DNA of 14,403 nt from JAUVXJ01 sp034430275 (GTDB lineage: Bacteria > Chloroflexota > Anaerolineae > UBA7937 > B3-Chlor): contig DAOUEW010000015.1 in the NCBI GenBank assembly GCA_034430275.1, positions 1 to 14,403 on the forward strand. The letters run 5' to 3'. The notes beneath the pieces are model-generated. The model was not told the origin of the DNA, searched no databases, and saw nothing but the letters and a program-made list of their open reading frames with translations. Below, piece by piece: positions 1-7,542 of the stretch. The translations under genes and the position numbers were made by a program. Within the stretch, counting starts at the first letter, position 1. The number at the start of each line of letters is the position of its first letter.

Positions 1-88
1 GGCAGCGGACATCGTGGTACTGCGTCACCCAGAGTCGGTACGGCGCATCAAGGACATGATCAGCAAGCTATGGAACAAGGGGGAGTAA
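1..88 (+). CDS. acsD: Corrinoid iron-sulfur protein small (delta) subunit, C-terminal end only
   Basis: Only the last 28 codons are present, ending in TAA at 86-88; the gene begins before the window. The tail contains AADIVVLRHPESV followed by an amphipathic lysine/arginine-rich end. A 'GAD-hydrophobic-RHPE' ending is, as I recall it, typical of the small subunit of the corrinoid iron-sulfur protein (AcsD/CdhD), a TIM-barrel partner of AcsC that receives the methyl group for acetyl-CoA synthase. The stop is four bases from the acsC start and the AAGGGGGAG ribosome site of acsC lies inside this coding end, so the two are almost certainly cotranscribed and probably translationally coupled. The identity rests on a short tail plus the neighbouring acsC; another subunit of the pathway cannot be excluded. 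Confidence 0.72.
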   Translation, partial: AADIVVLRHPESVRRIKDMISKLWNKGE

Positions 89-91
89 CGG

Positions 92-1441
92 ATGGCTCTG
101 ACTGGCCTAGAGATCTACAAACTCCTGCCCAAGACAAACTGCAAGGACTGCGGGTTTCCCACTTGTCTGGCCTTCGCCATGAAGCTAGCGGCCAAGCAGG
201 CAGAACTGGCGTCCTGTCCTCACGTAAGCGAGGAAGCGAAGTCCGCGCTCGAGTCCGCCGCTGCCCCCCCGATTCGCCTCATCACCCTGGCTAGTGATGA
301 GCACAAGATCGAGGTGGGCAACGAGACGGAGCTCTATCGGCACGACAAGACCTTCGTCCACATGCCGGGCCTGCTCGTCCGCGTCAGGGACGATCAAGAC
401 CTGGCAGAGGTAGAGAACCTGGCGAGCCAGGTTGATGGCTATACAGTGGACTACGTAGGAATGACGCTCAATCTCGATGGAATGGCCGTGCAGGGCGCAT
501 CGGGGGACCCTGCCACGTTCGCCAAGTGCGTCAAGGCCGTCCGAGCCAAGACCACGCGTCCCCTCGTTCTCATAGCTGACGATCCTGAGGTCATGGGCGC
601 GGGCCTGGCAGAGACTGCGGGCACAACCCCGTTGATCTATGCCGCCGACGCCGAGAACTGGGAAGCGATGGTCGGCTTGGCCAAAGAGCACAAGGCACCT
701 CTGGCCGTCCGCGCAGACGGGCTTGAATCTCTCGTCGAAGTCGTGCAGCAAGTCAGAAAGGCGGGCGTGGAAGACATCGTCATTGACCCCGGTGCGCGGG
801 GCTTTCACGAATCTCTTGCCGTCCTGACCCAGACACGTCGGCTGGCCCTCGAAGCCAAGCCGGAGCGCCTCCTGGGCTATCCGGTCATCACCTTCCCCGG
901 TGAAGGAACGGAATCTGCCGCAGAGGAGGCGATTCTGGCCGGGCAACAGATAGCGAAGTACGCCGGCCTGATCATCATGGACCATTACGCCCAGGCCGTG
1001 GCCTATCCACTGTTGGTTTTGCGGCAGAACATCTACACAGACCCGCGGCAACCGGTCCAGGTTACGCCTGGCCTCTACGACATCAATGATCCTGGGCCAG
1101 AGGCCCAAGTCCTGGTTACCACCAACTTCTCCATCACCTACTTCTCGGTGGCCAATGAGGTGGAAGCCAGCGGTTTCCCAGCGTGGCTGCTCATCGCAGA
1201 CTCGGAGGGCCTGTCGGTGCTCACTGGCTGGGCGGCGGGTAAGTTCGATGCCGACAAGATCGCCACCACAGTCAAGACCTCGGGTGTCGCCGACAAAGTG
1301 AATCACAGGAAACTTACCATCCCAGGCGCGGTCTCCGTCTTGTCGGGAGAGCTAGAGGACGAACTCGACGGCTGGGAGGTCCTCGTGGGACCACGGGAAG
1401 CCGTGGACCTGCCCACGTTCATGAAACTCTGGAAGCCATAG
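92..1441 (+). CDS. acsC: Corrinoid iron-sulfur protein large (gamma) subunit AcsC/CdhE
   Basis: This 449-residue protein is the usual length for the large subunit of the acetyl-CoA decarbonylase/synthase corrinoid protein (about 446 in Moorella, from memory). It accepts a methyl group from methyl-THF on its cobamide and hands it to the A-cluster of acetyl-CoA synthase in the cytosol. The N-terminus shows the signature [4Fe-4S] site used for reductive activation of cobalt: C17, C20, C25 in KTNCKDCGFPTC and C42 in ASCPH. A TIM-barrel region follows (about residues 60-320), then a C-terminal corrinoid-binding domain (about 330-449, with NFSITYFSVANEVEASG). The ATG at 92 is preceded by AAGGGGGAG at 77-85 at good spacing. 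Upstream is the end of acsD; downstream is a 220-base spacer and then acsE. No truncation or missing cluster ligand is visible. Confidence 0.95.
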   Translation: MALTGLEIYKLLPKTNCKDCGFPTCLAFAMKLAAKQAELASCPHVSEEAKSALESAAAPPIRLITLASDEHKIEVGNETELYRHDKTFVHMPGLLVRVRDDQDLAEVENLASQVDGYTVDYVGMTLNLDGMAVQGASGDPATFAKCVKAVRAKTTRPLVLIADDPEVMGAGLAETAGTTPLIYAADAENWEAMVGLAKEHKAPLAVRADGLESLVEVVQQVRKAGVEDIVIDPGARGFHESLAVLTQTRRLALEAKPERLLGYPVITFPGEGTESAAEEAILAGQQIAKYAGLIIMDHYAQAVAYPLLVLRQNIYTDPRQPVQVTPGLYDINDPGPEAQVLVTTNFSITYFSVANEVEASGFPAWLLIADSEGLSVLTGWAAGKFDADKIATTVKTSGVADKVNHRKLTIPGAVSVLSGELEDELDGWEVLVGPREAVDLPTFMKLWKP

Positions 1442-1661
1442 ACAGGGACCGGGGTCCAGTTGAGTCGCCGGTTCGACGGGTCGTGCTAGCCGGGGTTGCG
1501 CTGTTTGCTGCCCCACGGATGTCCTGGGGTCGTGCTGATTTCCGTGGCGCGGGCACCCAGGGAGGAATTCAGTCACCTGGGTTGGATCCGGCTCAGGGAG
1601 AGCTGGGCCGGTGCACCTACTCATGGTCCTTGCCTGCCGACGACCGTTAAGGAGGAGCGAG
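1442..1661. other. Spacer between acsC and acsE, no gene
   Basis: This is the longest gap in the window (220 bases). No convincing coding frame or good -35/-10 pair is visible. It holds two small inverted repeats: GGAC-CGGG-GTCC at 1446-1457, just after the acsC stop, and CCCCA...TGGGG at 1511-1529. Neither is followed by a T tract, so I do not call a terminator. The gap could carry an internal promoter or an mRNA processing site separating the acsCD part from the acsE-hdrA part, but the sequence alone does not show which. Confidence 0.4.
1649..1655 (+). promoter_or_regulatory. Ribosome binding site that fixes the acsE start
   Basis: AAGGAGG, a near-perfect Shine-Dalgarno sequence, lies six bases before the ATG at 1662. 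It decides in favour of that ATG over an in-frame GTG at 1611, which would add 17 residues with no family resemblance and no ribosome site. Confidence 0.85.
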
Positions 1662-2579
1662 ATGTTCAAGATTGGGGAGGAGATACAAGTCATCTCCATC
1701 AAGGTCAGAAAGGCCATAGCGCAGAGAAACAAGGACCCCATCCAGCAGTTGGCCATCGACCAAGTGGAAGCCGGCGCCGATGCGTTGGAGGTGAACATAG
1801 GACCTCAGAAGAAGCAGGGCCCGGAGGTCATGGAGTGGATGGTGGACACGATGCAGGAGGTGGTGGACGTACCCCTGTGTCTGGATACCACGAACCTAGC
1901 TGCAATGGAAGCTGGCTTGAAGAGAGTCAAGCAGCAGGCCATAGTCAACTCTACCTCGGCGGAGCCCGATCGCTTGAGGGACGTCCCGCCTCTCGCGGCC
2001 AAGTACAACGCCAAGCTTATCGCCCTCACCATGGGCAAAAGCATTCCCGTGGAGGCAGATGCTCGTGTGGGCATAGCCCTGGAGCACCTTATGCCCCGCA
2101 TTCTAGAGGTTGGCATGCCGATGGACCAGGTACTCATGGACCCCCTCATCCTTACCGTGAGCGGCATGCAGGAGTACTGTCCCGAGGCGATAGAAACCAT
2201 CCGCTTCCTCAAGCAGATCTCTGATCCACCCCCTTTGACACTGGTGGGCCTCTCCAACGTATCCAACGGCGTTCCGATGGAGAACCGCAGTCTCATCTAC
2301 TCCACCTACGCAGTGATGCTGCTGGCGGCGGGGCTGGACGCAGCCATCGTAGACGCGCGCGATACGAGACTCAAAGAGTGGGTACGAATCGTCGAAGAGC
2401 GCGATGAGAGCACGCCCGTGGGACAGTTGCTCGTGAACCTGTACGACTCGACAGCGGCCATGGAGGATCTCGATCCGGGGCTCGTTGACATGGGGGATCC
2501 TGATCAGGCAGCCATCTACAAGACGGTGCAGATCCTCCAGAACAAGATCATCTACGCCGACGGTTATCTACAGATCTAG
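1662..2579 (+). CDS. acsE: Methyltetrahydrofolate:corrinoid iron-sulfur protein methyltransferase AcsE
   Basis: This 305-residue TIM-barrel protein belongs to the pterin-binding methyltransferases. It moves the N5-methyl group of methyl-THF to the cobalt of AcsCD, linking the methyl branch to acetyl-CoA synthesis. Residues known to matter in Moorella MeTr fall at the same numbers here: D75 in CLDTTN, N96 in IVNSTS, D160 in LMDPLI and N199 in GLSNVSNG. The match to position 199 is therefore essentially free of gaps. The protein is about 40 residues longer than the roughly 262-residue Moorella enzyme, and the extra length lies in a charged stretch around residues 235-285. After it the usual ending returns (ILQNKIIYADGYL). 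The insert could be lineage-specific and might contact AcsCD or the Hdr/Met complex; that is inference. The stop codon overlaps a strong hairpin that precedes hdrA. Confidence 0.94.
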   Translation: MFKIGEEIQVISIKVRKAIAQRNKDPIQQLAIDQVEAGADALEVNIGPQKKQGPEVMEWMVDTMQEVVDVPLCLDTTNLAAMEAGLKRVKQQAIVNSTSAEPDRLRDVPPLAAKYNAKLIALTMGKSIPVEADARVGIALEHLMPRILEVGMPMDQVLMDPLILTVSGMQEYCPEAIETIRFLKQISDPPPLTLVGLSNVSNGVPMENRSLIYSTYAVMLLAAGLDAAIVDARDTRLKEWVRIVEERDESTPVGQLLVNLYDSTAAMEDLDPGLVDMGDPDQAAIYKTVQILQNKIIYADGYLQI

Positions 2580-2608
2580 AAACGCGGCTTCAAAGCCATA
2601 GCGTTTCT
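2578..2608 (+). promoter_or_regulatory. Bulged 12-bp hairpin at the acsE stop, before hdrA
   Basis: Bases 2578-2585 (AGAAACGC) pair perfectly with 2601-2608 (GCGTTTCT). Above them 2586-2589 (GGCT) pair with 2594-2597 (AGCC) around a TCAA tetraloop, leaving a three-base ATA bulge on the 3' side. The first two paired bases belong to the acsE stop codon. There is no clear T tract after the stem (GTTTC only), so it is more likely an attenuator, mRNA-stability or processing element than a full terminator. It sits in the only gap between the methyltransferase and the redox part of the operon. Confidence 0.5.
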
Positions 2609-2634
2609 GTTTCACCCTGGGTAGGCGCAGCGCC

Positions 2635-5600
2635 ATGACAAGACGGCAGTCGAACACCAAGCCGGTGGGAGCGGTCCTGGTTGTGGGAGGCGGCATAGGC
2701 GGAATGCAAGCCGCCCTCGACCTGGCCAACGCTGGGATCAAGGTTTTTCTGGTGGAGCGGGATAGCGCCATCGGAGGACACATGGCGCAGTTGGACAAGA
2801 CCTTCCCCACCAACGACTGTGCCATGTGTATCATGTCGCCCAAGATGGTAGACGTCGGCCGCCACATCAACATCGACGTTCTGACCAACACCGAGGTGTT
2901 GGAGGTCGAGGGCGCAGCCGGGAATCTTACCGCCACGTTGAGGACCAAGCCTCGCTACATAGACATCGACAAGTGCACCGGCTGCGGCGACTGTGCCCAG
3001 GCTTGCCCCATCCTCCTGCCCAGCGAGTACGAGGAGGGATTGACCACGCGGCGCGCGGCCTATCGCCTCTACCCCCAGGCCATCCCCCACGCCTTCGCCA
3101 TCGAGAAGCGGGGCGTCGCGCCCTGCCGTGATGCCTGTCCGACCGGGCAGCGGGCCCAGGGATACATCGCCTTGATCCGCGAAGGCCGCTACGAAGAAGC
3201 CCTGAGGGTGATCAAGGAGGACAACCCCTTCCCGGCCATCTGCGGGCGCATCTGCAACCATCGCTGCGAGGACGCCTGCAACCGCAGGCTGGTGGATGAG
3301 CCCGTGTCCATTGCCTCCCTGAAGCGCTTCGTCACAGACCAGGTCTATGCTGAGCCTCGGACCCCGCGAGAGCCATTGCCCCAGACCAGACCTGAGCGCG
3401 TGGCCATAGTAGGCGCCGGGCCTGCCGGGCTCACCGCTGCGCAGGACCTGGTCAAGCTTGGCTACGGAGTCACCGTGTTCGAGGCGCTCCCTGTCGCCGG
3501 AGGGATGCTGCGCGTGGGTGTGCCGGAGTATCGCCTGCCTGCGGAGTTGATCCAGCGAGAGGTGGACGACATCATCGATCTCGGCGTGGAATTGCGATTG
3601 AACACCCGTGTGGACAACCTCCGGGAGCTGACAGATCAGGGATATGACTCCATCTTCCTGGCCGTGGGTGCCCACGAAGGAAAACGGATGAACATCCCTG
3701 GAGCCGATCTCGAGGGCACGATGATCAGCATCGGTTTCCTCCGTGACGTCAGGCTGGGGCACGAAGTGGAACTGGGCAGCAAGGTGAGCGTCATCGGCGG
3801 CGGAGACGTGGCCATAGACGCGGCTCGAACCGCACTGCGCCTCGGAGCCGAGGAAGTGACCATCGTCTACCGTCGCTCCGAGTCGGAGATGCCCTGCCGG
3901 CGCGAGGAACTGGAAAGCGCCAGAGAAGAGGGCATCCGCTTCGAGTTGCTCACCAATCCGCTACGCATCATCGGAGAAGGAAACGGCCACGTGTCGGCTA
4001 TGGAGTGTATCCGCATGGAGCTGGGCGAACCGGACGAGAGCGGTCGCCGCCGGCCCGTGCCCATAGTGGGGACCGAGCACTTGCTCCCCACCGACAACGT
4101 CATCTTCTCCATAGGCCAGGCGGCGGGACTGTCCTTCATTCCCGAGGACAGCCGGGTGCGCAGCACCACGTGGGGCACTATCGTCGTCGATCCAGAGACA
4201 CTGGCCTGCGACCGTCCAGGCGTCTTCGCAGGAGGGGACGCAGTCTCCGGCACGGCGTTCGTCATCGACGCCATCGCCGATGGACACCGGGCTGCGGCCT
4301 CCATTCACCGCCATCTCTCGGGCGAGGTACTGCCGCCCTTCAAGCCTCAACTGCCAGTGGTCGAGATGGAGCGGGAGGAAGCCGTTGCCAGGATGCGCGA
4401 ACTGAACCTTTCTCGCGAGGCGCGCCTGGGCATGCCCTCCCTCCCTGTCGGCGAACGCAGGGTGACCTTCGAGGAAGTGGAGCTCGGCTATACCCACGAG
4501 ATGGCCCAGGCGGAAGCGGCACGCTGTCTCCAATGCGGGATCTGCTCTGAGTGCCTGGCCTGCTTCTATGCCTGCCAGGCAGGAGCTGTGAACCACAACG
4601 ACGTCGAGGAGACGAGACAGGTCCAGGTGGGCGCGGTTCTTCTGGTCCCCGGGTTCCAGGCCTACGACGCTCGGCTCTCACAGGAGTTCGGGTTCGGTGT
4701 GTACCCCAATGTGGTGACCAGCCTCCAATTCGAGCGTCTCCTTTCGGCGTCCGGTCCCACCGAGGGCCACGTGAAGCGCCCTTCGGATGGCGAACGCCCT
4801 CGCAAGATAGCCTTCGTGCAGTGCATCGGCTCGCGAGACGAGCAACACGATTACTGCTCCTCGGTCTGCTGCATGTACGCCACCAAAGAAGCGATCATGG
4901 CCTGTGAGCACGAGTCCGACACAGAATGCACCATCTTCATGATCGACATGAGGGCCTTCGGCAAGGGCTACGAAGAGTACTATCGCCAGGCCAGAGAGAA
5001 GTACGGCATCCGCTACGTGCGTTCCCGGGTGCCATCCCTCAAAGAGGATCCAGACTCGAGAGACATCGTGTTCCGGTACGAGAACGAGGAAGGGGTCCTC
5101 GTCGACGAGACCTTCGACCTGGCTGTGCTTTCCGTAGGCATGGAGATGCCGCAAGAGACACGGAGTCTGGCAGGACGACTGGGGATCGAGCTTGATCACG
5201 ACGGCTTCTCAGAGCACAGGGCATTCGCCCCGCTGGAAACCAATCGTGCAGGTATCTTCGTGTGCGGCCCCTTCGGCGGCCCCAAGGACATCCCGGAGAC
5301 CGTCGTGGAGGCGTCCGCTGCGGCGGCACAGGTCGAGGGGCTGCTGGCCGAAGGCCGAGGGAGCCTGACCCAGGAGAGACGATACCCACCGGAACGCGAC
5401 GTCACCGGTGAGGAGCCCCGTGTCGGGGTCTTCGTCTGCCATTGCGGATCCAACATCGGTGGCTTCCTCGACGTGCCATCGGTAGCCGAGTACGCCAGGT
5501 CGCTGCCCCACGTCGTACACGCCGAGGACAACCTGTACACCTGCTCGCAGGATTCTGTTGAAATCATCAAGGAGCGGATCGCAGAGCACAATCTGAACAG

Positions 5601-7107
5601 AGTGGTCGTGGCCTCTTGTACGCCGCACACGCACGAGCCCATGTTCCAGGACACCATCCGTCAGGCGGGGCTGAACGAGCACCTGTTCGAGATGGCCAAC
5701 ATCAGGAACCAATGCTCCTGGGTACATTCCGACGACCCGGAACGGGCGACTGCAAAAGCCAAGGACCTGGTCCGGATGTCGGTGGCCAGGGCAGCGCTCC
5801 TGGACGCTCTGCACACCGTAGACCTGCCCCTCAACAGATCGGCGCTGGTCATCGGGGGAGGCGTGGCCGGCATGAATGCGGCTCTCTCGCTGGCGGATCA
5901 GGGGTTCCCGGTGTTTCTCATCGAGCGTACCAGTGAATTGGGAGGCAACCTGCGCCACGTTCACTACACGCTTGACGGCAGCGACCCGCAGGCCTACCTG
6001 AGATCGCTGATCAAGAGTGTCCAGGATCACCCACTGATCACGGTGCACACCGAGACCGAGCTGAAGGGCACAGCGGGGTTTGTGGGCAACTTCTCCTCGA
6101 GACTGGACACCAAGGGACAGACGATCGAGGTGGAACACGGCGCTATCGTCGTGGCCACCGGCGCACGCGAGTATACGGGCGATGAACATCTCTACGGCAA
6201 GGACGACAGGGTCCTCACCCAGCGAGAGCTGGAGGAGCGTGTCGCCAACGATCCGGACAGCATCGCTGAGTTCGGTCACGTCGTGATGATCCAGTGTGTG
6301 GGTCCGGCGGACCGGTATTGCAGCCGCATCTGTTGTTCCGTCGCAGTCAAGAACGCCCTCAAGCTCAAAGAAGTCAGCCCCGACACCGAGGTCTACGTGC
6401 TCTACACCGACATGCGCACCTTCGGCCTCAACGAGAGATACTACACCTTGGCTCGCCAGCGGGGCGTCCATTTCATACACTTCGACAGGGAACACCCCCC
6501 AGAGGTGCTGACCGAGGAGGGCCTGCGGGTCAGGGTGCATGCCCCGTTGCTGAACAGGGATCTCACTCTACCGGCCGACTTGATCGTACTCAGCACTGGC
6601 CTTCTGCCCACCGAGGGCGCCGACGAGCTCGCGCGCGCCCTCAAGGTGCCAGTCGATCTAGACGGCTTCTTCCTTGAGGCTCACGTCAAACTGCGCCCCG
6701 TCGATTTCGTCACCGAAGGCATCTTCGTTGCGGGCGCGGCTCACTATCCCAAGTTCATCGAAGAGTGTATCGTGCAAGCACAGGCAGCGGTTGCCCGCGC
6801 GGCGACGATCCTCAGCCAGGATACTCTGCGCGCGGGCGGCGTGGTGGCGGTTGTAGAGCCAGAGAAGTGTACAGGCTGCCTGACCTGTGTGCGAGTGTGC
6901 CCGTACAACGTACCCATCATCGACCCGGCGGTCCCAGGTGCCGGGGGGATCTACGGCGCAGCCCAGATAGAGGTGGCCGCCTGCCAGGGATGCGGCATCT
7001 GCGCTGCGGAGTGCCCAGCTAAGGCCATACAGTTGATGCACTATCTAGACGAGCAGGTGACGGCTGAGGAAGAAGCGCTCCTCGCCAGACAACCGGAGTT
7101 GGTCTGA
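2635..7107 (+). CDS. hdrA: HdrA-GltD-HdrA fusion: triple flavin iron-sulfur electron-transfer protein
   Basis: The 1490 residues contain three flavoprotein modules. Module 1 (about 12-125 and 660-905) is HdrA/QmoA-like: GGGIGGMQAA at 18-27, the FPTNDCAMCIMSPKM segment at 57-71, and a [4Fe-4S] site C114/C117/C120/C124. It lacks the usual HdrA N-terminal domain. It is interrupted at 140-630 by a GltD/NfnB-like module: an Fe-S domain (C164, C168, C203, C207, C211, C215), an FAD site GAGPAGL at 260-266, an NAD(P)H site VIGGGDVAIDAARTALRLG from 386 with YRRS at 412-415, and GGDAVSG at 533-539. Six cysteines at 631-647 complete the cluster region. Module 2 (about 929-1395) is a full HdrA core with FVCHCGSN, VASCTPH and FAD site GGGVAGM at 1074-1080. 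Two ferredoxin clusters end the chain (C1412-C1422, C1450-C1460). No signal peptide or membrane segment is seen. As in HdrA complexes, it probably splits or merges electrons between H2 or NAD(P)H, ferredoxin and methylene-THF. The upstream ribosome site is weak. mvhD follows after nine bases. Confidence 0.93.
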   Translation: MTRRQSNTKPVGAVLVVGGGIGGMQAALDLANAGIKVFLVERDSAIGGHMAQLDKTFPTNDCAMCIMSPKMVDVGRHINIDVLTNTEVLEVEGAAGNLTATLRTKPRYIDIDKCTGCGDCAQACPILLPSEYEEGLTTRRAAYRLYPQAIPHAFAIEKRGVAPCRDACPTGQRAQGYIALIREGRYEEALRVIKEDNPFPAICGRICNHRCEDACNRRLVDEPVSIASLKRFVTDQVYAEPRTPREPLPQTRPERVAIVGAGPAGLTAAQDLVKLGYGVTVFEALPVAGGMLRVGVPEYRLPAELIQREVDDIIDLGVELRLNTRVDNLRELTDQGYDSIFLAVGAHEGKRMNIPGADLEGTMISIGFLRDVRLGHEVELGSKVSVIGGGDVAIDAARTALRLGAEEVTIVYRRSESEMPCRREELESAREEGIRFELLTNPLRIIGEGNGHVSAMECIRMELGEPDESGRRRPVPIVGTEHLLPTDNVIFSIGQAAGLSFIPEDSRVRSTTWGTIVVDPETLACDRPGVFAGGDAVSGTAFVIDAIADGHRAAASIHRHLSGEVLPPFKPQLPVVEMEREEAVARMRELNLSREARLGMPSLPVGERRVTFEEVELGYTHEMAQAEAARCLQCGICSECLACFYACQAGAVNHNDVEETRQVQVGAVLLVPGFQAYDARLSQEFGFGVYPNVVTSLQFERLLSASGPTEGHVKRPSDGERPRKIAFVQCIGSRDEQHDYCSSVCCMYATKEAIMACEHESDTECTIFMIDMRAFGKGYEEYYRQAREKYGIRYVRSRVPSLKEDPDSRDIVFRYENEEGVLVDETFDLAVLSVGMEMPQETRSLAGRLGIELDHDGFSEHRAFAPLETNRAGIFVCGPFGGPKDIPETVVEASAAAAQVEGLLAEGRGSLTQERRYPPERDVTGEEPRVGVFVCHCGSNIGGFLDVPSVAEYARSLPHVVHAEDNLYTCSQDSVEIIKERIAEHNLNRVVVASCTPHTHEPMFQDTIRQAGLNEHLFEMANIRNQCSWVHSDDPERATAKAKDLVRMSVARAALLDALHTVDLPLNRSALVIGGGVAGMNAALSLADQGFPVFLIERTSELGGNLRHVHYTLDGSDPQAYLRSLIKSVQDHPLITVHTETELKGTAGFVGNFSSRLDTKGQTIEVEHGAIVVATGAREYTGDEHLYGKDDRVLTQRELEERVANDPDSIAEFGHVVMIQCVGPADRYCSRICCSVAVKNALKLKEVSPDTEVYVLYTDMRTFGLNERYYTLARQRGVHFIHFDREHPPEVLTEEGLRVRVHAPLLNRDLTLPADLIVLSTGLLPTEGADELARALKVPVDLDGFFLEAHVKLRPVDFVTEGIFVAGAAHYPKFIEECIVQAQAAVARAATILSQDTLRAGGVVAVVEPEKCTGCLTCVRVCPYNVPIIDPAVPGAGGIYGAAQIEVAACQGCGICAAECPAKAIQLMHYLDEQVTAEEEALLARQPELV

Positions 7108-7116
7108 GGTCCGAGC

Positions 7117-7542
7117 ATGTCCGACTTCGAACCGCAAATCGTCGCTTTCTGTTGTCACTACTGTGCCTATGCGGCCGCTGATCTGGCGGGGTCTCTCCGG
7201 GTGCAGTACCCTACCAATGTGAAGATAGTCAGGCTTCCCTGCACAGGCAAGCTGGATACACTCCATGTCCTGAAGGCCTTCGAAGAAGGGGCCGACGGTG
7301 TCATGGTGGCAGGTTGACTGGTCGGAGACTGCCATTACCTGGAAGGTAATGTAAGAGCAGAACGACGAGTCACTTACGCGAAGGGCCTGCTCGAAGAGAT
7401 AGGACTCGAAGCGGACCGTCTGGAGATGCACTTCGTATCCTCCGCGATGGGCCGGGAGTTCGCCCAACTCGCGACCGAGATGACGGACCGCATCAAAGAG
7501 CTCGGCCCGAACCCATTGCGAGAAAGGGGCGCCGCAGCATGA
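7117..7542 (+). CDS. mvhD: MvhD-type electron-transfer subunit, selenoprotein with in-frame TGA (Sec67)
   Basis: Read through the TGA at 7315-7317, this frame gives 141 residues, a normal MvhD/VhuD/FlpD length. MvhD is the small [2Fe-2S] protein that carries electrons between a hydrogenase (or formate dehydrogenase) and HdrA. Visible ligand candidates are C12, C13 and C16 in FCCHYC, C42 in LPCTGKLD, Sec67 in VAGULVGDCHYLEGN and C72. Family members normally have Cys at position 67 (VAGC...GDCHY), and some methanogen VhuD proteins have Sec there. After the TGA the frame stays open for 74 codons with clear family sequence (CHYLEGNVRAERRV, RLEMHFVSSAMG) and ends in TGA at 7540-7542. A SECIS hairpin follows the codon. 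A TGAGGT ribosome site at 7105-7110 overlaps the hdrA stop. The metV ATG overlaps its stop (ATGA). An automatic annotation would stop at 66 residues or call a pseudogene; a sequencing error (TGC to TGA) is the main alternative. Confidence 0.92.
7315..7317 (+). other. Selenocysteine codon (UGA) of mvhD
   Basis: This TGA replaces the conserved cysteine codon of the family's VAGC-x4-C motif, five residues before C72. Reading frame, homology on both sides and the hairpin at 7329-7360 support recoding as Sec. Cofactors for recoding (SelA, SelB, SelC, SelD) are not in the window. Confidence 0.88.
7329..7360 (+). promoter_or_regulatory. Bacterial SECIS element in mvhD mRNA
   Basis: The upper stem is seven perfect pairs: CATTACC (7333-7339) with GGTAATG (7345-7351), around the five-base loop TGGAA with G at its second position. 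A lower stem CTGC (7329-7332) with GCAG (7357-7360) is set off by a five-base TAAGA bulge on the 3' side. The apical loop begins 22 bases after the UGA. Bacterial SECIS elements are known to sit just after the UGA, with a G among the first two loop bases and roughly 16-37 bases between UGA and loop; this structure meets all three criteria. It would recruit SelB with Sec-tRNA to the ribosome. Confidence 0.87.

Noticed and set aside
1511..1529. CCCCA...TGGGG repeat as a terminator after acsC
   Set aside because: Five pairs only, and no T tract follows.
1611..1661. Upstream GTG at 1611 as start of acsE
   Set aside because: No ribosome site there, and residue numbering from the ATG at 1662 matches Moorella MeTr exactly.
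5209..6540. Long open frames on the minus strand, such as 5209-6540, 2590-3762 and 185-1306
   Set aside because: They lie opposite well-supported genes in GC-rich DNA, and their translations are low-complexity or Arg/Gly/Val/His-rich with no recognisable domain.
2635..7107. Assembly chimera joining separate hdrA and gltD genes
   Set aside because: The frame is intact over 4.47 kb with smooth domain junctions, and insertion at this place in HdrA-type proteins is known from other anaerobes. It cannot be fully excluded without reads.
7117..7317. A short 66-residue protein ending at the TGA at 7315, or a broken mvhD pseudogene
   Set aside because: The frame continues with clear MvhD sequence for 74 codons, the TGA replaces a conserved Cys position, and a SECIS-like hairpin follows at the right distance.
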